A DNA stretch of 64,000 nucleotides, from positions 62,001-126,000 of the forward strand of contig UBNV01000012.1 of assembly GCA_900466945.1 (NCBI GenBank), in the 5' to 3' direction. Shown in pieces: positions 24,486-35,645 of this stretch (positions are counted from its first letter, which is position 1; every line of letters begins with the position of its first letter). The translations under genes were made by a program, and so were the position numbers. The stretch comes from Hyphomicrobiales bacterium (GTDB lineage Bacteria > Pseudomonadota > Alphaproteobacteria > Rhizobiales > Rhizobiaceae). Under the pieces are notes generated by a model. The model was not told the DNA's origin. It worked only from the letters and a program-made list of their open reading frames with translations, and did not search any database.

Positions 24486-25676
24486 ATGGTTCAGCGGTAC
24501 AAGTCGATTGTCGTTGGTCGGGGCATGATGGGCGCAGCAGCGGCCCGCTATCTTGCCCTTCAGGGCGAAGGGGTTGCTGTCATAGGCCCCGACGAGCCGA
24601 AGGACTGGACAAACCACCACGGCGTCTTCTCCAGTCACTATGACGAGGCCAGGATAACGCGCACGATCGATTCGGATCCCATCTGGGCCCGCATGGCCAA
24701 TCGCTCGATCGCCCGTTACGGCGATATCGCCTCCGAAAGCGGCATCGACTTCTACAAGGAAGTCGGTTGCCTGATCGTCGGGCCGAAAAGGGGCGGACGC
24801 GACCCCTATGTCGGGCAGGTGGAGGCCGCCGCGCAGCAACTCGGCGTCTCGGTCGAGATGCTGTCGGATGCGGCGCTCAAGTCTCGGTTCCGCTATTTCG
24901 ATTTCGGGACCGAATGCGAAGGCGTCTACGAACAGGCCAATGCCGGCTACGTCAATCCGCGAAGGCTCGTCGAAGCCCAGAGCATTCTGGCGGAAAAAGC
25001 CGGTGCCAAGGTCGTCCGTCGGACTGCGGTGTCCGTGCGCGAGGAGGGTGGTCTTGGCATTGTCACCACCGATGACGGCGCCGTCTACACCGCCGAACAT
25101 GTTCTGGTCGCGGCTGGCGGTTTCTCGATCAACGAAAGCCTCTTGCCGCGCCCTGTGGATCTCAAGGTCTATGGGCGGACGGTTGCCTTCTTCGAGATCG
25201 CAGACGAGGATCTGCCGGTTTATGCCGGCATGCCGTCCCTCATCCATCAGCCGGACAATCCGAGCGATCACATCTATCTTCTGCCGCCGGTGCGTTACCC
25301 CGACGGAAAGACCTATCTGAAGATCGGCGGCGATCCCGATGACTTGCAGCTGGAAACCGAGCCGGAGATCCGCGCCTGGTTCCGGCGGGGTGGTCGGCTC
25401 ACCACACGCGATCACCTGCGCCGGATCATCACCGGCCTCGTGCCGACTTTGTCCGACGCACCCCTCTCCATGGCTGCCTGCGTGACCTCGTTCACGCCGG
25501 ACAATTATCCGGCAATCGGTTTCGCCAGCGAGCACATCGCGGTCCTGACCGGCGGCTGCGGTGCGGCCGCCAAGAGCTCCGATGAGATCGGGCGCCTCGG
25601 CGCCGAGCTCCTGCAGCATGGCCGAATCATCGACGAGGCCTATGGCGACGTGTTCCGGCCAGTCTTCAGAGACTGA
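24486..25676 (+). CDS. FAD-dependent oxidoreductase, sarcosine/N-methyl amino-acid oxidase-like
   Basis: A 396-residue DAO-superfamily flavoenzyme. The N-terminal dinucleotide-binding motif is VVGRGMMGAA (G11, G13, G16), and the length, the SSHYDEARITR segment and the late CVTSFTPDNYP stretch match monomeric sarcosine oxidase and N-methyltryptophan oxidase. In those enzymes a C-terminal cysteine binds FAD covalently; here the C-V-T-S-F-T context fits that position. Likely reaction: oxidation of a secondary or N-methylated amine with O2. No pathway partner is adjacent, so substrate is open. Confidence 0.82.
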   Translation: MVQRYKSIVVGRGMMGAAAARYLALQGEGVAVIGPDEPKDWTNHHGVFSSHYDEARITRTIDSDPIWARMANRSIARYGDIASESGIDFYKEVGCLIVGPKRGGRDPYVGQVEAAAQQLGVSVEMLSDAALKSRFRYFDFGTECEGVYEQANAGYVNPRRLVEAQSILAEKAGAKVVRRTAVSVREEGGLGIVTTDDGAVYTAEHVLVAAGGFSINESLLPRPVDLKVYGRTVAFFEIADEDLPVYAGMPSLIHQPDNPSDHIYLLPPVRYPDGKTYLKIGGDPDDLQLETEPEIRAWFRRGGRLTTRDHLRRIITGLVPTLSDAPLSMAACVTSFTPDNYPAIGFASEHIAVLTGGCGAAAKSSDEIGRLGAELLQHGRIIDEAYGDVFRPVFRD

Positions 25677-25753
25677 TTCACCAAAAGCGCCCAAGTGGTC
25701 ATCGGTGCTCGCTTTTCGGTGGCAATCGCGCAAAGGGTCGGCTAAGGACCCCT

Positions 25754-26152
25754 TGCCAGTTGGCCGGGCAGCCGCGCTTTACCAATGCCGAAAGGCGGTA
25801 AGGTGAGGAAAGTCCGGGCTCCACGGAAACACGGTGCCGGATAACGTCCGGCGAGGGCGACCTCAGGGAAAGTGCCACAGAAAGCAAACCGCCTCGCATG
25901 CGAGGTCAGGGTGAAAGGGTGGGGTAAGAGCCCACCGCGTCGCTGGCAACAGGGACGGCACGGTAAACCCCACCGGGAGCAAGACCGAATAGGGATGACG
26001 CGGGTAGCGCGTAAGCGTTGCAACAGCCTGTTTCCGGGCCAGTCATCCGGGTGGGTTGCGAGAGGCAGCGTGCAAACGCTGTCCCAGATGAATGGCTGCC
26101 GCGTCCCGGGAAACCGGGGCCTTACAGAACCCGGCTTACAGGCCAACTGGCA
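25754..26152 (+). ncRNA. rnpB: RNase P RNA (bacterial class A)
   Basis: The catalytic RNA of RNase P, which matures tRNA 5' ends. The outer helix P1 is seen as GCCAGTTGGCC (25755-25765) pairing with GGCCAACTGGC (26141-26151). The universal core GAGGAAAGTCCGGGCTCC lies at about 25806-25823, and the matching 3' core ACAGAACCCGGCTTA at about 26124-26138 forms P4 with it. CCACAGAAA also falls near 25876. A T-rich stretch (AATTTTTCTCTTTTTC) right after P1 is the likely terminator. Ends are accurate to a few bases. Confidence 0.97.
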
Positions 26153-26273
26153 AATTTTTCTCTTTTTCGACTTTCGTGCGAAGCGCCTGAAAACATAGGC
26201 GTAACGCACGACATTGCCTCTCCTCTTCGTTGCGACGATCGGGTGCCGAAAAGGCTTCGGAAAACAGCGGTTT

Positions 26274-26288
26274 CTAACCATTCGTTAA
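26274..26288 (+). promoter_or_regulatory. CtrA-like binding site upstream of the dcw cluster
   Basis: CTAA-N7-TTAA (26274-26288) matches 7 of 8 positions of the TTAA-N7-TTAA site of the cell-cycle regulator CtrA. It is followed by a 12-bp palindrome GTTAAGCTTAAC (26284-26295) and by GAATC (26311-26315), a CcrM methylation site. It is unproven. Confidence 0.4.
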
Positions 26289-26339
26289 GCTTAACCGCCT
26301 ATCAATGATTGAATCTCGGAGGCGGCTCATCCCGACCGT

Positions 26340-26379
26340 TCCCATTGACGCCCATATTGTCCCATGGTATCCCAATTGC
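26340..26379 (-). promoter_or_regulatory. MraZ operator: four repeats at exact 10-bp spacing
   Basis: CCCA begins at 26341, 26351, 26361 and 26371, each preceded by T or G. Read on the minus strand this is TGGG at a strict 10-bp period, the pattern of the MraZ-binding direct repeats found before mraZ in many bacteria. It lies about 160 nt before mraZ, presumably near the dcw promoter, and implies autoregulation by MraZ. Confidence 0.8.
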
Positions 26380-26538
26380 ATGCCGTTGCGGGGGTCGTTT
26401 CATCCCCGAAGTCCTGTGAATCAAGTGCTTCCGCTCGTTTTTCGGGCGGGCGCGTCGCGGGTTTGGCGGCTGGCGTATCTGTGTTTATTCGGGGGTCGTT
26501 GATCGGCCCTTCGTTCAAGAGGAGGTCGGTTGTCAGTG

Positions 26539-26976
26539 ATGAGCCGCTTCCTGTCCAATGCGACAAACAGGATCGATGCGAAGGGACGAGTTTCCGTCCC
26601 TGCGGCCTTTCGTGCCGTGCTGGTGCAGCGCGGGATTCAGGAGCTTTATTGTCTCCAGGATTTCGTCTATCCGGCAGTCAACATCGGTGGTCCGGATCTG
26701 CTCGAGCGGTACGAGCGGAAGATGGCGGCCGAGGATCCCTTCGCGTTGGAGGCAAACGAGATGTCGCTGCTGCTTCATGGTGGCGGCGTCTTTGCGCGAC
26801 TCGATGCCGAAGGGCGATTGGCGGTGACGGATTTCATCCGGGATTTCACGGGGATTTCCTCGGAAGTCTGTTTCGTCGGTCGTTCGGATCATTTTCAGGT
26901 GTGGCAACCGCAGGCGTTTCACGAGGCGCAGGCGAGGGCCAGAGAGGTGGTCAGGCAACGCGGCCTGCGCACCTAG
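26539..26976 (+). CDS. mraZ: Transcriptional regulator MraZ
   Basis: A 145-residue protein made of two SpoVT-AbrB-like MraZ domains (first half starting [15 protein letters not shown], second with [15 protein letters not shown]). MraZ forms a ring-shaped oligomer that binds TGGG repeats and controls the dcw cluster. It is the first gene of that cluster and a four-repeat operator lies upstream. Start choice is uncertain: AAGAGGAGG at 26518-26525 could serve TTG 26530, GTG 26536 or ATG 26539; the last gives the usual N-terminus. Confidence 0.93.
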   Translation: MSRFLSNATNRIDAKGRVSVPAAFRAVLVQRGIQELYCLQDFVYPAVNIGGPDLLERYERKMAAEDPFALEANEMSLLLHGGGVFARLDAEGRLAVTDFIRDFTGISSEVCFVGRSDHFQVWQPQAFHEAQARAREVVRQRGLRT

Positions 26977-26993
26977 AAAGACGGGGAAACGGA

Positions 26994-28019
26994 ATGGCGG
27001 CGAACTTTGGCGAAGGTAATTCCGATGCCGATGGCGGACCGGTTCGTCACATTCCGGTTCTTCTTGCTGAGGTCCTGAAAGCGCTTGAGCCCGAGGCCGG
27101 CAAGGTCATCCTCGACGGGACCTTCGGCGCTGGTGGCTATACGTCTGCCATTCTCGCAAAGGGTGCTCATGTGATCGCGCTTGACCGCGATCCGAACGCC
27201 ATTGTCGGCGGCAGGGCTCTCGTCGCTTCGAGCGAGGGCAAGCTCGCCCTTCATCATACGGAATTTTCCCAACTCGCCGACTTCGCTCCCGAGGGTGGTC
27301 TGGATGGTGTTGTTCTCGACATCGGCGTCTCCTCGATGCAGATCGATGAGGCCGAGCGCGGTTTCTCGTTCCAGCGCAACGGGCCGCTCGACATGCGCAT
27401 GGCTGTCTCCGGCGTTTCTGCCGCCGATGTCGTCAATCGCGCCAAGGTTTCCGATCTCATCCGCATCTTCGGCTTTCTCGGCGAAGAGAAGCATTCCGGC
27501 CGAATCGCACGCGCCATCGAGAAGCGGCGGGTCAACGAGCCTTTTCAGACTACCCGCGATCTCGCCAACCTCATCGAGACCGTCAATCCGCGCAAGGCCA
27601 AGGACAAGATCCATCCGGCAACGCGCGTCTTCCAGGCGCTCCGCATCTACGTGAACGACGAGCTTGGCGAGCTTGCTCAGGCGCTTTTTGCCGCCGAGCG
27701 GGCGCTGAAGCCGGGCGGTCGTCTTGTTGTCGTAACCTTCCATTCGCTGGAGGATCGCATCGTCAAGAAATTCTTTTCCGAGCGTTCCGGCAAGGCGTCA
27801 GGTTCGCGCCATCTTCCAATGGTCGAAGCGCGAGCGGCTACCTTTGATCCTGTTGGTAAGGGCATGGTCGCAGCCACCGAGGAAGAGGCGGAGATCAATC
27901 CGCGTGCTCGTTCCGCGAAGCTGCGTGCCGGTATTCGTACCTTGGCGCCTGCCGAGCGCGCCGACATGTCGATCTTCGATCTGCCTGACCTCGCCACTCT
28001 CGAAAAGATCGGAGGCTGA
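26994..28019 (+). CDS. rsmH: 16S rRNA (cytosine(1402)-N4)-methyltransferase RsmH
   Basis: A 341-residue SAM methyltransferase (formerly MraW). The SAM-binding [10 protein letters not shown] is at 41-50, RDPNAI follows, and the family motifs [12 protein letters not shown] and [11 protein letters not shown] are present. It methylates N4 of C1402 at the ribosomal P site. The start is 17 nt after the mraZ stop. An open frame extending upstream overlaps mraZ and is not coding. Confidence 0.96.
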   Translation: MAANFGEGNSDADGGPVRHIPVLLAEVLKALEPEAGKVILDGTFGAGGYTSAILAKGAHVIALDRDPNAIVGGRALVASSEGKLALHHTEFSQLADFAPEGGLDGVVLDIGVSSMQIDEAERGFSFQRNGPLDMRMAVSGVSAADVVNRAKVSDLIRIFGFLGEEKHSGRIARAIEKRRVNEPFQTTRDLANLIETVNPRKAKDKIHPATRVFQALRIYVNDELGELAQALFAAERALKPGGRLVVVTFHSLEDRIVKKFFSERSGKASGSRHLPMVEARAATFDPVGKGMVAATEEEAEINPRARSAKLRAGIRTLAPAERADMSIFDLPDLATLEKIGG

Positions 28020-28021
28020 CT

Positions 28022-28414
28022 GTGCTGAGACCCTTCGACTTTCTGATGGTCGGCGCCATGCTGGCGGCGGCGACAGTCACCTACCAGATCAAGCACGACA
28101 CGGATAACAAGGCCGCCGAAGTGCGCCGCCTCGAAGCCGAGATCAAGCTGGAGAAGGATACGATCGAGCTGCTCCGGGCAGACGAGGCGCTACTGACGCA
28201 ACCGAACCGGCTCGAACGCCTGGTCAAGACCTATGCAGCCGAGTTGCAGCTCGTTCCGACCGACCCGACGCAGCTCGCACGGCCCATGGAACTGCCCATG
28301 CCGAAGGATCAGGTTCCTGTTCCGGAAGGCGAGGAAACTGCCGAAAGTGCCAGCACTGCTGAGCCTTTTGACCCCATCAAGGATCTCATCACGACAGGAT
28401 CGGTGGACCGCTGA
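28022..28414 (+). CDS. ftsL: Cell division protein FtsL
   Basis: A 130-residue bitopic protein: a short cytoplasmic start, one transmembrane helix (about 7-24), then a coiled-coil-like region rich in E, K and L (about 32-75), and a proline/glutamate-rich tail. Position between rsmH and ftsI and topology identify it as FtsL, which with FtsQ and FtsB activates FtsWI. Start is GTG with GGAGG 6 nt upstream; its last base overlaps the ftsI start (TGATG). Confidence 0.88.
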   Translation: MLRPFDFLMVGAMLAAATVTYQIKHDTDNKAAEVRRLEAEIKLEKDTIELLRADEALLTQPNRLERLVKTYAAELQLVPTDPTQLARPMELPMPKDQVPVPEGEETAESASTAEPFDPIKDLITTGSVDR

Positions 28415-30159
28415 TGACTTTTCTTTCGCGAATCATGCTGTTGAAGAGCCAGGCGCATTTCTCCACGGATGTGCAGCGTGGCGGTGCCGTCGTGAACAGC
28501 GCGACCTTCAAGGGAACCGGCAAGCGCAAGACGGAAATGGCGAAGACCCGCGTCGGGCTGATGTTCGCCAGCTTCTGCATCGCCTATGCGGTCATCGGCG
28601 GTCGTCTCGTGCAGTATGGTTATGCACAGCCGGAGACCGTTTCCAGCATTCTGCCAGCCGACCGTCTGATGGCTTCGCGCCCCGACATTCTCGACCGGAA
28701 TGGTGAGATTCTGGCCACCGATATCCGCACGGTTTCGCTGTTCGCCGAGCCGCACAAGATCGTGGATACCGACGAGGCTGTGGAGCGGCTGTCGACGGTT
28801 CTGAAGGATCTCGACGTCAAGGACACCTATCGCAAGCTGTCGTCCAATTCGCGCTTCCAGTGGCTGCGCCGTCAGCTGACACCGAAGCAGCAGAGCCAGA
28901 TCCTGGCGCTCGGCATTCCCGGCATCGGCTTCCGTCCCGAAAAGCGCCGCTTCTATCCGGGTGGGGCGACTGCCTCGCATATCGTGGGTTACGTCAATAT
29001 CGACAATCGCGGCATGGCCGGGATGGAGCGCTACATCGACAACCAGGGCATGGCGGATCTGCGGGCGCTCGGCATGACCAGCGACGCGCCGCTGGAACCG
29101 GTGCGACTGTCGGTGGATATTCGCGTCCAGAACATCCTGCGGGATGCGCTGGTCAGCGCAGTCACGAATTACCAAGCGATCGCAGCGGGTGCCGTGGTCC
29201 TCGACGTCCATACCGGCGAAGTGATCGCCATGTCCTCCGTCCCCGATTTCGACCCGAATCGTCCTCAGGAGGGGGCAGAGGAAGGTTGGATGAACCGGAT
29301 GACGAATGGCACGTTCGAAATGGGCTCAACCTTCAAGACCTTCACGACGGCGATGGCGCTCGATTCGGGCAAGGTCACGATGAAGGACAGTTTCGATGCC
29401 CGCTATCCGATCCGAATCGGCCGCTTCACCATCAAGGATTTCCACGGCAAGCACCGCGTTCTGACGGTGCCTGAGATCTTCCAGTATTCGTCGAACATCG
29501 GAACGGCCCGCATGGCAGAAGTCGTCGGCACTGCCGGACACCAGGAATTCCTGACCCGCATGGGCCTGCTGACCCGTCTGGAAACCGAATTGCCCGAGGT
29601 CAAGGCGCCGTCGCAGCCGCGCGAATGGAAGCAGATCAACTCGATCACCATTTCCTTCGGCCATGGTGTGTCGACTACGCCTCTTCAGACGGCCGTGGGG
29701 GCAGCAGCGCTCGTCAACGGCGGCAAGCTGATCTCGCCGACATTTCTGACCCGAACGCGCGAGCAGGCCGAAGACATTGCCCAGGTCGTGGTCAAGAAAC
29801 AGACCAGTGACGATATCCGTCATCTGTTCTGGCTGAACGGCAAGAGCGGATCGGGCAAGTACGCGCTGGTCGAAGGCTTCGATGTCGGCGGCAAGACGGG
29901 AACGGCTGAGAAGGTCGTTAATGGTCGCTACTCCGACGACCAGAACTTCAACTCCTATGTCGCGGCCTTCCCGATCGAAAATCCGCAATATCTGGTGCTG
30001 AGCTTCATCGACGCGCCGAAGACGGGTGAGGGTGGTGGCCGGACCGCCGGTCTGACGGCGGCCCCCATCGTGGGCGAGATCATCCGCAGAAGCGCCGCAA
30101 TTCTTGGTGTAGAACCCACATTCGGGGAAGACGGCTCGGCATTGCTCGTCTCTTATTGA
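28414..30159 (+). CDS. ftsI: Septal peptidoglycan transpeptidase FtsI (PBP3)
   Basis: A 581-residue class B penicillin-binding protein. One transmembrane helix (about 47-67) follows a basic N-terminus; a pedestal domain is followed by the transpeptidase domain with all three active-site motifs: STFK (305-308, serine nucleophile), SSN (358-360) and KTGT (493-496). It crosslinks septal peptidoglycan together with FtsW, which is encoded in the same cluster. It overlaps ftsL by 1 nt, so translation is coupled. Confidence 0.97.
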   Translation: MTFLSRIMLLKSQAHFSTDVQRGGAVVNSATFKGTGKRKTEMAKTRVGLMFASFCIAYAVIGGRLVQYGYAQPETVSSILPADRLMASRPDILDRNGEILATDIRTVSLFAEPHKIVDTDEAVERLSTVLKDLDVKDTYRKLSSNSRFQWLRRQLTPKQQSQILALGIPGIGFRPEKRRFYPGGATASHIVGYVNIDNRGMAGMERYIDNQGMADLRALGMTSDAPLEPVRLSVDIRVQNILRDALVSAVTNYQAIAAGAVVLDVHTGEVIAMSSVPDFDPNRPQEGAEEGWMNRMTNGTFEMGSTFKTFTTAMALDSGKVTMKDSFDARYPIRIGRFTIKDFHGKHRVLTVPEIFQYSSNIGTARMAEVVGTAGHQEFLTRMGLLTRLETELPEVKAPSQPREWKQINSITISFGHGVSTTPLQTAVGAAALVNGGKLISPTFLTRTREQAEDIAQVVVKKQTSDDIRHLFWLNGKSGSGKYALVEGFDVGGKTGTAEKVVNGRYSDDQNFNSYVAAFPIENPQYLVLSFIDAPKTGEGGGRTAGLTAAPIVGEIIRRSAAILGVEPTFGEDGSALLVSY

Positions 30160-30217
30160 TCAGATCGACTACAGGCGGGGCGATTCGCGGAGCTTGCCCC
30201 GGAAGGATGGACTGCAG

Positions 30218-31672
30218 ATGCTTTTGGGCGCACTGGCTGGCGAGGAGTTTGGGGATCAGGTGGCAGCCGGCGGCGCTGCGTCCGTCGAAGTGCGGGGGCT
30301 CTCTGGTGATAGCCGCAAGGTTGAGCCGGGCACCGTGTTCTTCGCGCTTTCCGGCACCAAGTCCGATGGCTCTGCCTTCGTAGCCCAGGCCGTCGAAAAG
30401 GGCGCCGTCGCCATCGTCGCCGCGCATCCCGTCGAGGCTTCCGTTCCCGTCGTCACCGTCGACAATCCGCGCCGTTTTTTGGCGCTTGCGGCTGCCCGCC
30501 TCGTCGGACGCCAGCCGAAGACCATGGTTGCGGTGACCGGTACCGCCGGCAAGACTTCGGTTGCCTCCTTCACGCGCCAGATCTGGGCTGAAGCCGGCCA
30601 TGCCGCCGCGCAGATCGGTACGACCGGTGTCATTTCTCCGTCGCGGAATGATTACGGCTCGTTGACCACGCCTGACCCGCTTGCATTGCACACACTGCTC
30701 GGCGAACTCGCCGACGAGGGCGTGACGCATGCTGCGATGGAGGCCTCGAGCCACGGCCTCGACCAGAGTCGCCTCGATGGCGTCGTGCTCTCGGCTGCCG
30801 GCTTCACCAATCTCGGTCGCGATCACATGGACTATCACCCCACCATGGAAGACTACATGGCGGCGAAGATGCGTCTGTTCGACACGCTACTACCGAAGGG
30901 CGCACCGGCCGTGATTTTCGCTGATGACGCTTGGTCTGACGCGGCGATCCGCGCCGCGAAGGCTGCCGGCCACGATGTGCGGACCGTTGGCCGCAAGGGC
31001 GAGTTCCTCAGCCTCAAGCGCGTCGAGCATTTCCGCCACAAGCAGGTGGCCGAGGTGCATCACGGCGGCGAAATCTTCGAGGTGCATATCCCGTTGGCAG
31101 GCGACTTCCAGATCGCCAATGCGCTTGTGTCTGCCGGCCTCGCAATCTCGACCGGCGTTGCACCCGCTGTCGCATTGAAGGCGCTGGAGCATCTCAAGGG
31201 TGCTTCGGGGCGCCTGGAACTGGTCGGACAGACCAAGGCCGGCGCGCTCGCCTATGTCGACTACGCGCACAAGCCGGAAGCGCTGGAAAACGTGCTGACC
31301 TCAGTGCGCCCGTTCACCACTGGTCGCGTCATCGTGGTCTTTGGCTGTGGCGGTGACCGCGACAAGGGCAAGCGCCCGATCATGGGCGAGATCGCTTCGC
31401 GGCTCGCCGACGTCGTCATCGTCACCGACGACAACCCTCGCTCTGAAGTGCCGGCAACCATCCGCTCCGAGATCATGGCCGCGACGCCAAAGGGTATTGA
31501 GATCGGCGATCGCGCTCAGGCGATCCGGGCTGGCGTCGCCATGATGTCGGCCGGGGATACGCTGATCGTAGCGGGCAAGGGGCATGAGGAAGGGCAGACG
31601 GTCGGATTGGAGACGTTGCCGTTCTCTGATCACCAGGAAGTCCGCAAAGCCTTGGAGGAGTTCGACCGTTGA
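30218..31672 (+). CDS. murE: UDP-MurNAc-tripeptide synthetase MurE (meso-diaminopimelate adding)
   Basis: A 484-residue Mur ligase. ATP loop GTAGKTS is at 108-114 and the DNPR motif at 405-408 (TDDNPRSE) indicates meso-diaminopimelate specificity, as expected for a Gram-negative wall. It adds the third residue of the stem peptide. ATG at 30218 has GGAAGGA upstream; a TTG eight codons further up is less likely. The stop overlaps the TTG start of murF. Confidence 0.95.
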   Translation: MLLGALAGEEFGDQVAAGGAASVEVRGLSGDSRKVEPGTVFFALSGTKSDGSAFVAQAVEKGAVAIVAAHPVEASVPVVTVDNPRRFLALAAARLVGRQPKTMVAVTGTAGKTSVASFTRQIWAEAGHAAAQIGTTGVISPSRNDYGSLTTPDPLALHTLLGELADEGVTHAAMEASSHGLDQSRLDGVVLSAAGFTNLGRDHMDYHPTMEDYMAAKMRLFDTLLPKGAPAVIFADDAWSDAAIRAAKAAGHDVRTVGRKGEFLSLKRVEHFRHKQVAEVHHGGEIFEVHIPLAGDFQIANALVSAGLAISTGVAPAVALKALEHLKGASGRLELVGQTKAGALAYVDYAHKPEALENVLTSVRPFTTGRVIVVFGCGGDRDKGKRPIMGEIASRLADVVIVTDDNPRSEVPATIRSEIMAATPKGIEIGDRAQAIRAGVAMMSAGDTLIVAGKGHEEGQTVGLETLPFSDHQEVRKALEEFDR

Positions 31673-33102
31673 CCCTGCTCTGGACCGCGCGTGAAATGGT
31701 CGTCGCCATGGGCGGCCGGCCATTCGGCAATCTGCCCGAAGGCATTACCGGTATCTCGATCGACAGCCGGACGATCACCTCGGGCGAAGCCTTTTTCGCC
31801 ATCAAGGGCGACCGTGTCGATGGCCATGACTATGCCAGTATCGCGATTGCCAATGGTGCCTCGCTGCTCGTGGTCAGCGAAGCAAAGCTGCCGGCGCTCG
31901 GGCGGCTGACCATTCCGATGATCGTCGTCGAGGATGTGCTGGTCGGTCTGCAGAAGCTCGGCATGGCGGCCCGTGACCGCACACCTGCGACGGTCATTGC
32001 CGTAACCGGCTCCGTCGGCAAGACGACGACCAAGGAAATGCTGCGCATGACGCTCGAGCCCTCGGGCAAGGTGCATGCTTCCGTTGCCTCCTTCAACAAT
32101 CACTGGGGCGTGCCACTGACGCTTGCCCGCATGCCGATCGACACGCGCTATGGCGTCTTCGAACTCGGGATGAATCATCCCGGTGAGATCGGCCCGCTTT
32201 CGCGCATGGTTCGGCCTGATGTGGCTGTGATCACGACCATTGCCCCCGCCCACCTCGGCAATTTCTCCAGCGTCGACGAAATTGCCGACGCCAAGGCCGA
32301 GATCTTCGAGGGCGTCGTCAATGGCGGCGATGCGATCCTCAACCGTGACAATCCCTATTACGAACGCCTCGAACAGGCCGCACTTGCTCAGGGCGTCGAG
32401 AACATTCACAGCTTCGGTCAGCATGCCAAGGCTGAATTCCGCCTCGCCGAATTCGACGGTGCGGCCGAGCTTTCGACCGTCTGGGTTTCCTTCGGCGGAG
32501 AAACACGGGAAGTGACGATCGGTGCGCCCGGACGACATCTGGCCGAGAACGCCATGGCGGTTCTCGCGGCCGTGTCGCTTGTCGGTGCCGATGTCGATGC
32601 GGCGATCGAAGCGCTTGCCAATCTGACGGCGGTCAAGGGACGCGGCGCGCGCCACAAGCTCAAGATGCCTGATGGTGTCCTGACGCTGATCGACGAAAGC
32701 TACAATGCAAACCCTGCTTCCATGCGCGCGGCGATCTCCGTGCTCGCATCGGCTCAGCCGACGGGCGAGGGGCGGCGGGTTGCCGTGCTCGGCGACATGT
32801 TGGAGATGGGCGAATTCGCCCCCAGCGTTCACGCTGACCTCGCCGGGCCGCTGCTCGCAGCCGGTATCGAACATATCTGGCTCGCCGGACCGGAAATGGT
32901 GGCACTGCGCGATGCGCTGCCCGAAACGGTTCACGTCGTCTATCTCGAGACCACGGAGGAACTCGCGAATTTTGTCACCGCGGAGGTCCGCCCCGGTGAT
33001 GTCGTGATGGTCAAATCTTCTCTCGGCATCGGTTTCGGCAAGATCGTATCGGCTCTGCTTGACAAGCATCCAGCATTCTCCGACACGGAGCGCCAATTTT
33101 AA
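31669..33102 (+). CDS. murF: UDP-MurNAc-pentapeptide synthetase MurF
   Basis: A 477-residue Mur ligase that adds D-Ala-D-Ala to UDP-MurNAc-tripeptide. The ATP loop is GSVGKTT (114-120); [19 protein letters not shown] and [11 protein letters not shown] are family motifs. The start is a TTG at 31669 overlapping the murE stop (TTGA), with GGAGGAG 8 nt upstream; no in-frame ATG near it leaves the N-terminal domain whole. A rare start codon together with overlap suggests coupling to murE translation. Confidence 0.95.
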   Translation: MTLLWTAREMVVAMGGRPFGNLPEGITGISIDSRTITSGEAFFAIKGDRVDGHDYASIAIANGASLLVVSEAKLPALGRLTIPMIVVEDVLVGLQKLGMAARDRTPATVIAVTGSVGKTTTKEMLRMTLEPSGKVHASVASFNNHWGVPLTLARMPIDTRYGVFELGMNHPGEIGPLSRMVRPDVAVITTIAPAHLGNFSSVDEIADAKAEIFEGVVNGGDAILNRDNPYYERLEQAALAQGVENIHSFGQHAKAEFRLAEFDGAAELSTVWVSFGGETREVTIGAPGRHLAENAMAVLAAVSLVGADVDAAIEALANLTAVKGRGARHKLKMPDGVLTLIDESYNANPASMRAAISVLASAQPTGEGRRVAVLGDMLEMGEFAPSVHADLAGPLLAAGIEHIWLAGPEMVALRDALPETVHVVYLETTEELANFVTAEVRPGDVVMVKSSLGIGFGKIVSALLDKHPAFSDTERQF

Positions 33103-33126
33103 TCCGGGCTTCGGGAAAGGGCTCCA

Positions 33127-34227
33127 ATGCTGATCTGGCTTGTGGAACTGTCGGACAACCTTCAGTTTTTCAATCTCTTCCGTTACATCACCTTCCGAAC
33201 GGGGGCAGCTCTCTTCACCTCGGCGCTGGTGGTCTTCCTGTTTGGCCCGGCGATGATTGCATCGCTGCGTGTGCGCCAGGGCAAGGGCCAGCCGATCCGG
33301 GCTGACGGACCGCAGACCCACTTCAAGAAGGCGGGAACGCCGACCATGGGTGGTCTGATGATCCTCGCAGGCATCGTCGTGTCGTCTCTGCTCTGGGCGG
33401 ATCTCTCCAACGTCTATGTCGTGGCGACGCTGCTCGTGACGCTCGGCTTCGGTGCCATTGGCTTTTATGACGACTACCTCAAGGTGACGAAGCAGACGGA
33501 GAAGGGTTTCTCCGGCAAGGCGCGCCTCGGTATCGAATTTTTGATCGCCGGCATCGCCGTCTACTTCATGATGTCGACCGCCTTGAGCTCCGGGCCTCAA
33601 GGTTCGACCTTCGGCTCCTCGATCGCCTTTCCCTTCTTCAAGGACTTCCTGATCGATCTCGGGATCTTCTTCGTGCTGTTCGGTGGCTTCGTCATCGTGG
33701 GTGCCGGCAATGCGGTCAACCTGACAGACGGCCTCGACGGCCTCGCGATCGTGCCCGTGATGATCGCGGCTGCCTCGTTCGGCGTGATCGCCTATCTCGC
33801 CGGTAATGCCGTGTTCTCCAATTACCTGCAGATCAATTTCACGCCGGGCACGGGCGAGCTCGCCGTCGTGCTGGGCGCCGTGATCGGGGCCGGCCTCGGC
33901 TTCCTGTGGTTCAACGCGCCACCGGCTGCCATCTTCATGGGTGACACAGGTTCGCTCGCTCTCGGCGGCCTGATCGGCTCTGTAGCTGTCGCTACCAAGC
34001 ACGAGATCGTCATGGCGATCATCGGCGGTCTCTTCGTCATGGAGACTCTCTCGGTCATCATCCAGGTCGGCTATTTCAAGCTGACCGGCAAGCGCGTTTT
34101 CCTGATGGCGCCGATCCACCACCATTTCGAAAAGCTCGGCTGGACCGAGAGCCAGGTCGTCATCCGCTTCTGGATCATTGCGGTCGGCCTTGCCATGCTC
34201 GGCCTCTCGACCCTGAAGCTGCGGTGA
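33127..34227 (+). CDS. mraY: Phospho-MurNAc-pentapeptide translocase MraY
   Basis: A 366-residue polytopic enzyme with about ten transmembrane helices. It moves phospho-MurNAc-pentapeptide to undecaprenyl phosphate to form lipid I. The catalytic and Mg-binding motifs FYDDYLK (113-119) and NLTDGLDGL (198-206) and the late APIHHHFE are present. It is 24 nt after murF and 7 nt before murD. Confidence 0.97.
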   Translation: MLIWLVELSDNLQFFNLFRYITFRTGAALFTSALVVFLFGPAMIASLRVRQGKGQPIRADGPQTHFKKAGTPTMGGLMILAGIVVSSLLWADLSNVYVVATLLVTLGFGAIGFYDDYLKVTKQTEKGFSGKARLGIEFLIAGIAVYFMMSTALSSGPQGSTFGSSIAFPFFKDFLIDLGIFFVLFGGFVIVGAGNAVNLTDGLDGLAIVPVMIAAASFGVIAYLAGNAVFSNYLQINFTPGTGELAVVLGAVIGAGLGFLWFNAPPAAIFMGDTGSLALGGLIGSVAVATKHEIVMAIIGGLFVMETLSVIIQVGYFKLTGKRVFLMAPIHHHFEKLGWTESQVVIRFWIIAVGLAMLGLSTLKLR

Positions 34228-34234
34228 GGCGGCG

Positions 34235-35644
34235 ATGATCGCGGCCAACACCTTCAAGGGCAAGACCGTCGCGCTGTTCGGGCTCGGCGGTTCGGGCCGC
34301 GCCACGGCAAAAGCTCTGCAGGCCGGCGGCGCCAATGTGATTGCCTGGGACGACAATCCCGACAGCGTTGCACGGGCTGAGGCCGACGGCGTACCGACCC
34401 GGGACTTGCGCGAAATCAACTGGTCGTCGGTTGCATCCTTCGTGCTGTCGCCCGGCGTGCCGCTCACCCATCCGAAGCCGCATTGGACGGTGGGCTTTGC
34501 CCGCAATGCCGGCGTGGAGATCATCGGCGATGTCGAGATCTTCGTGCGCGAGCGGCGGGCGCAGGCGCCGGACTGCCCGTTCATCGCGATCACCGGGACC
34601 AACGGCAAGTCGACGACCACTGCTCTCATCGCCCATATCCTTCAGGCAAGCGGTCGCGACACGCAGCTTGGCGGCAATATCGGCCGTGCGGTGCTGACGC
34701 TCGATCCGCCCCGGGATGGCAGGTTCTTCGTCGTGGAATGCTCGTCCTATCAGATCGACCTTGCGCCGACGCTCAACCCGACCGCTGGCATCCTGCTCAA
34801 CCTGACGCCCGATCATCTCGATCGCCACGGCACGATGCAGCATTATGCCGACGTGAAGGAACGCCTGGTCGCGGGCGCCAAAACTGCGATCATCGGCATC
34901 GATGACAGCTATTGCGAGCTGATCGGCGATCGTGTCGAGCGCGCCGGCACGAAGGTCATTCGAATCTCGAAGCGCCAGCCGCTCGCCGATGGCCTTTATG
35001 CCGACGGCTCGCGGATCATTCGGGCCGAACAGGGAGCGACTTCGCTTCTCGTCGATCTCGACGGCGTTCAGACACTACGCGGCAGCCACAATGCACAGAA
35101 TGCCTGTGCCGCGATCGCCGCATGTCTTGCAGCCGGCGTATCGGAAGACGAGATCCGCCAGGGCCTGCAGAGCTTCCCCGGCCTCAAGCATCGCATGCAG
35201 CCGGTCGGGCGCCGCCGTCAGGTGGTTTTTGTCAACGACAGCAAGGCAACCAATGCGGATGCTGCAGCACCTGCGCTGTCCAGCTATGAGCGCATCTACT
35301 GGATTGCCGGTGGTCTGCCCAAGGAAGGCGGCATCGCAAGCCTCGCACCACTCTACCCGCGCATCGTGAAAGCTTATCTGATCGGTGAGGCTGCTTCGGC
35401 CTTTGCTGCGCAGCTTGGTGATCGGGTGGCTTACGAGATCTCGGACAGGCTGAAGCGCGCCGTGGCCCATGCGGCTGCCGATGCCGATCGGGATGGTGAA
35501 GCTTCTGCCGTTATGCTGTCACCGGCTTGCGCAAGCTTCGACCAGTACAAGAATTTCGAAGTCCGCGGCGATGCCTTCGTAGGGCATGTGGCGGAGCTCG
35601 ATGGAGTGACGATGCTGATCGACTTGCCGACAGGAGGTAAATGA
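34235..35644 (+). CDS. murD: UDP-MurNAc-L-alanine:D-glutamate ligase MurD
   Basis: A 469-residue Mur ligase that adds D-glutamate. An N-terminal Rossmann motif FGLGGSGRA (15-23) binds the UDP substrate, GTNGKST (121-127) is the ATP loop, and NDSKATN late in the protein is the MurD signature. It follows mraY by 7 nt and its stop is 1 nt before the ftsW start. Confidence 0.96.
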   Translation: MIAANTFKGKTVALFGLGGSGRATAKALQAGGANVIAWDDNPDSVARAEADGVPTRDLREINWSSVASFVLSPGVPLTHPKPHWTVGFARNAGVEIIGDVEIFVRERRAQAPDCPFIAITGTNGKSTTTALIAHILQASGRDTQLGGNIGRAVLTLDPPRDGRFFVVECSSYQIDLAPTLNPTAGILLNLTPDHLDRHGTMQHYADVKERLVAGAKTAIIGIDDSYCELIGDRVERAGTKVIRISKRQPLADGLYADGSRIIRAEQGATSLLVDLDGVQTLRGSHNAQNACAAIAACLAAGVSEDEIRQGLQSFPGLKHRMQPVGRRRQVVFVNDSKATNADAAAPALSSYERIYWIAGGLPKEGGIASLAPLYPRIVKAYLIGEAASAFAAQLGDRVAYEISDRLKRAVAHAAADADRDGEASAVMLSPACASFDQYKNFEVRGDAFVGHVAELDGVTMLIDLPTGGK

Positions 35645-35645
35645 G

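Noticed and set aside
31630-34629. Open frame of 999 codons on the minus strand opposite murF, mraY and murD
   Set aside because: It is antisense to three unmistakable genes, has no recognisable domain and reflects third-position GC bias that removes stops in the opposite strand.
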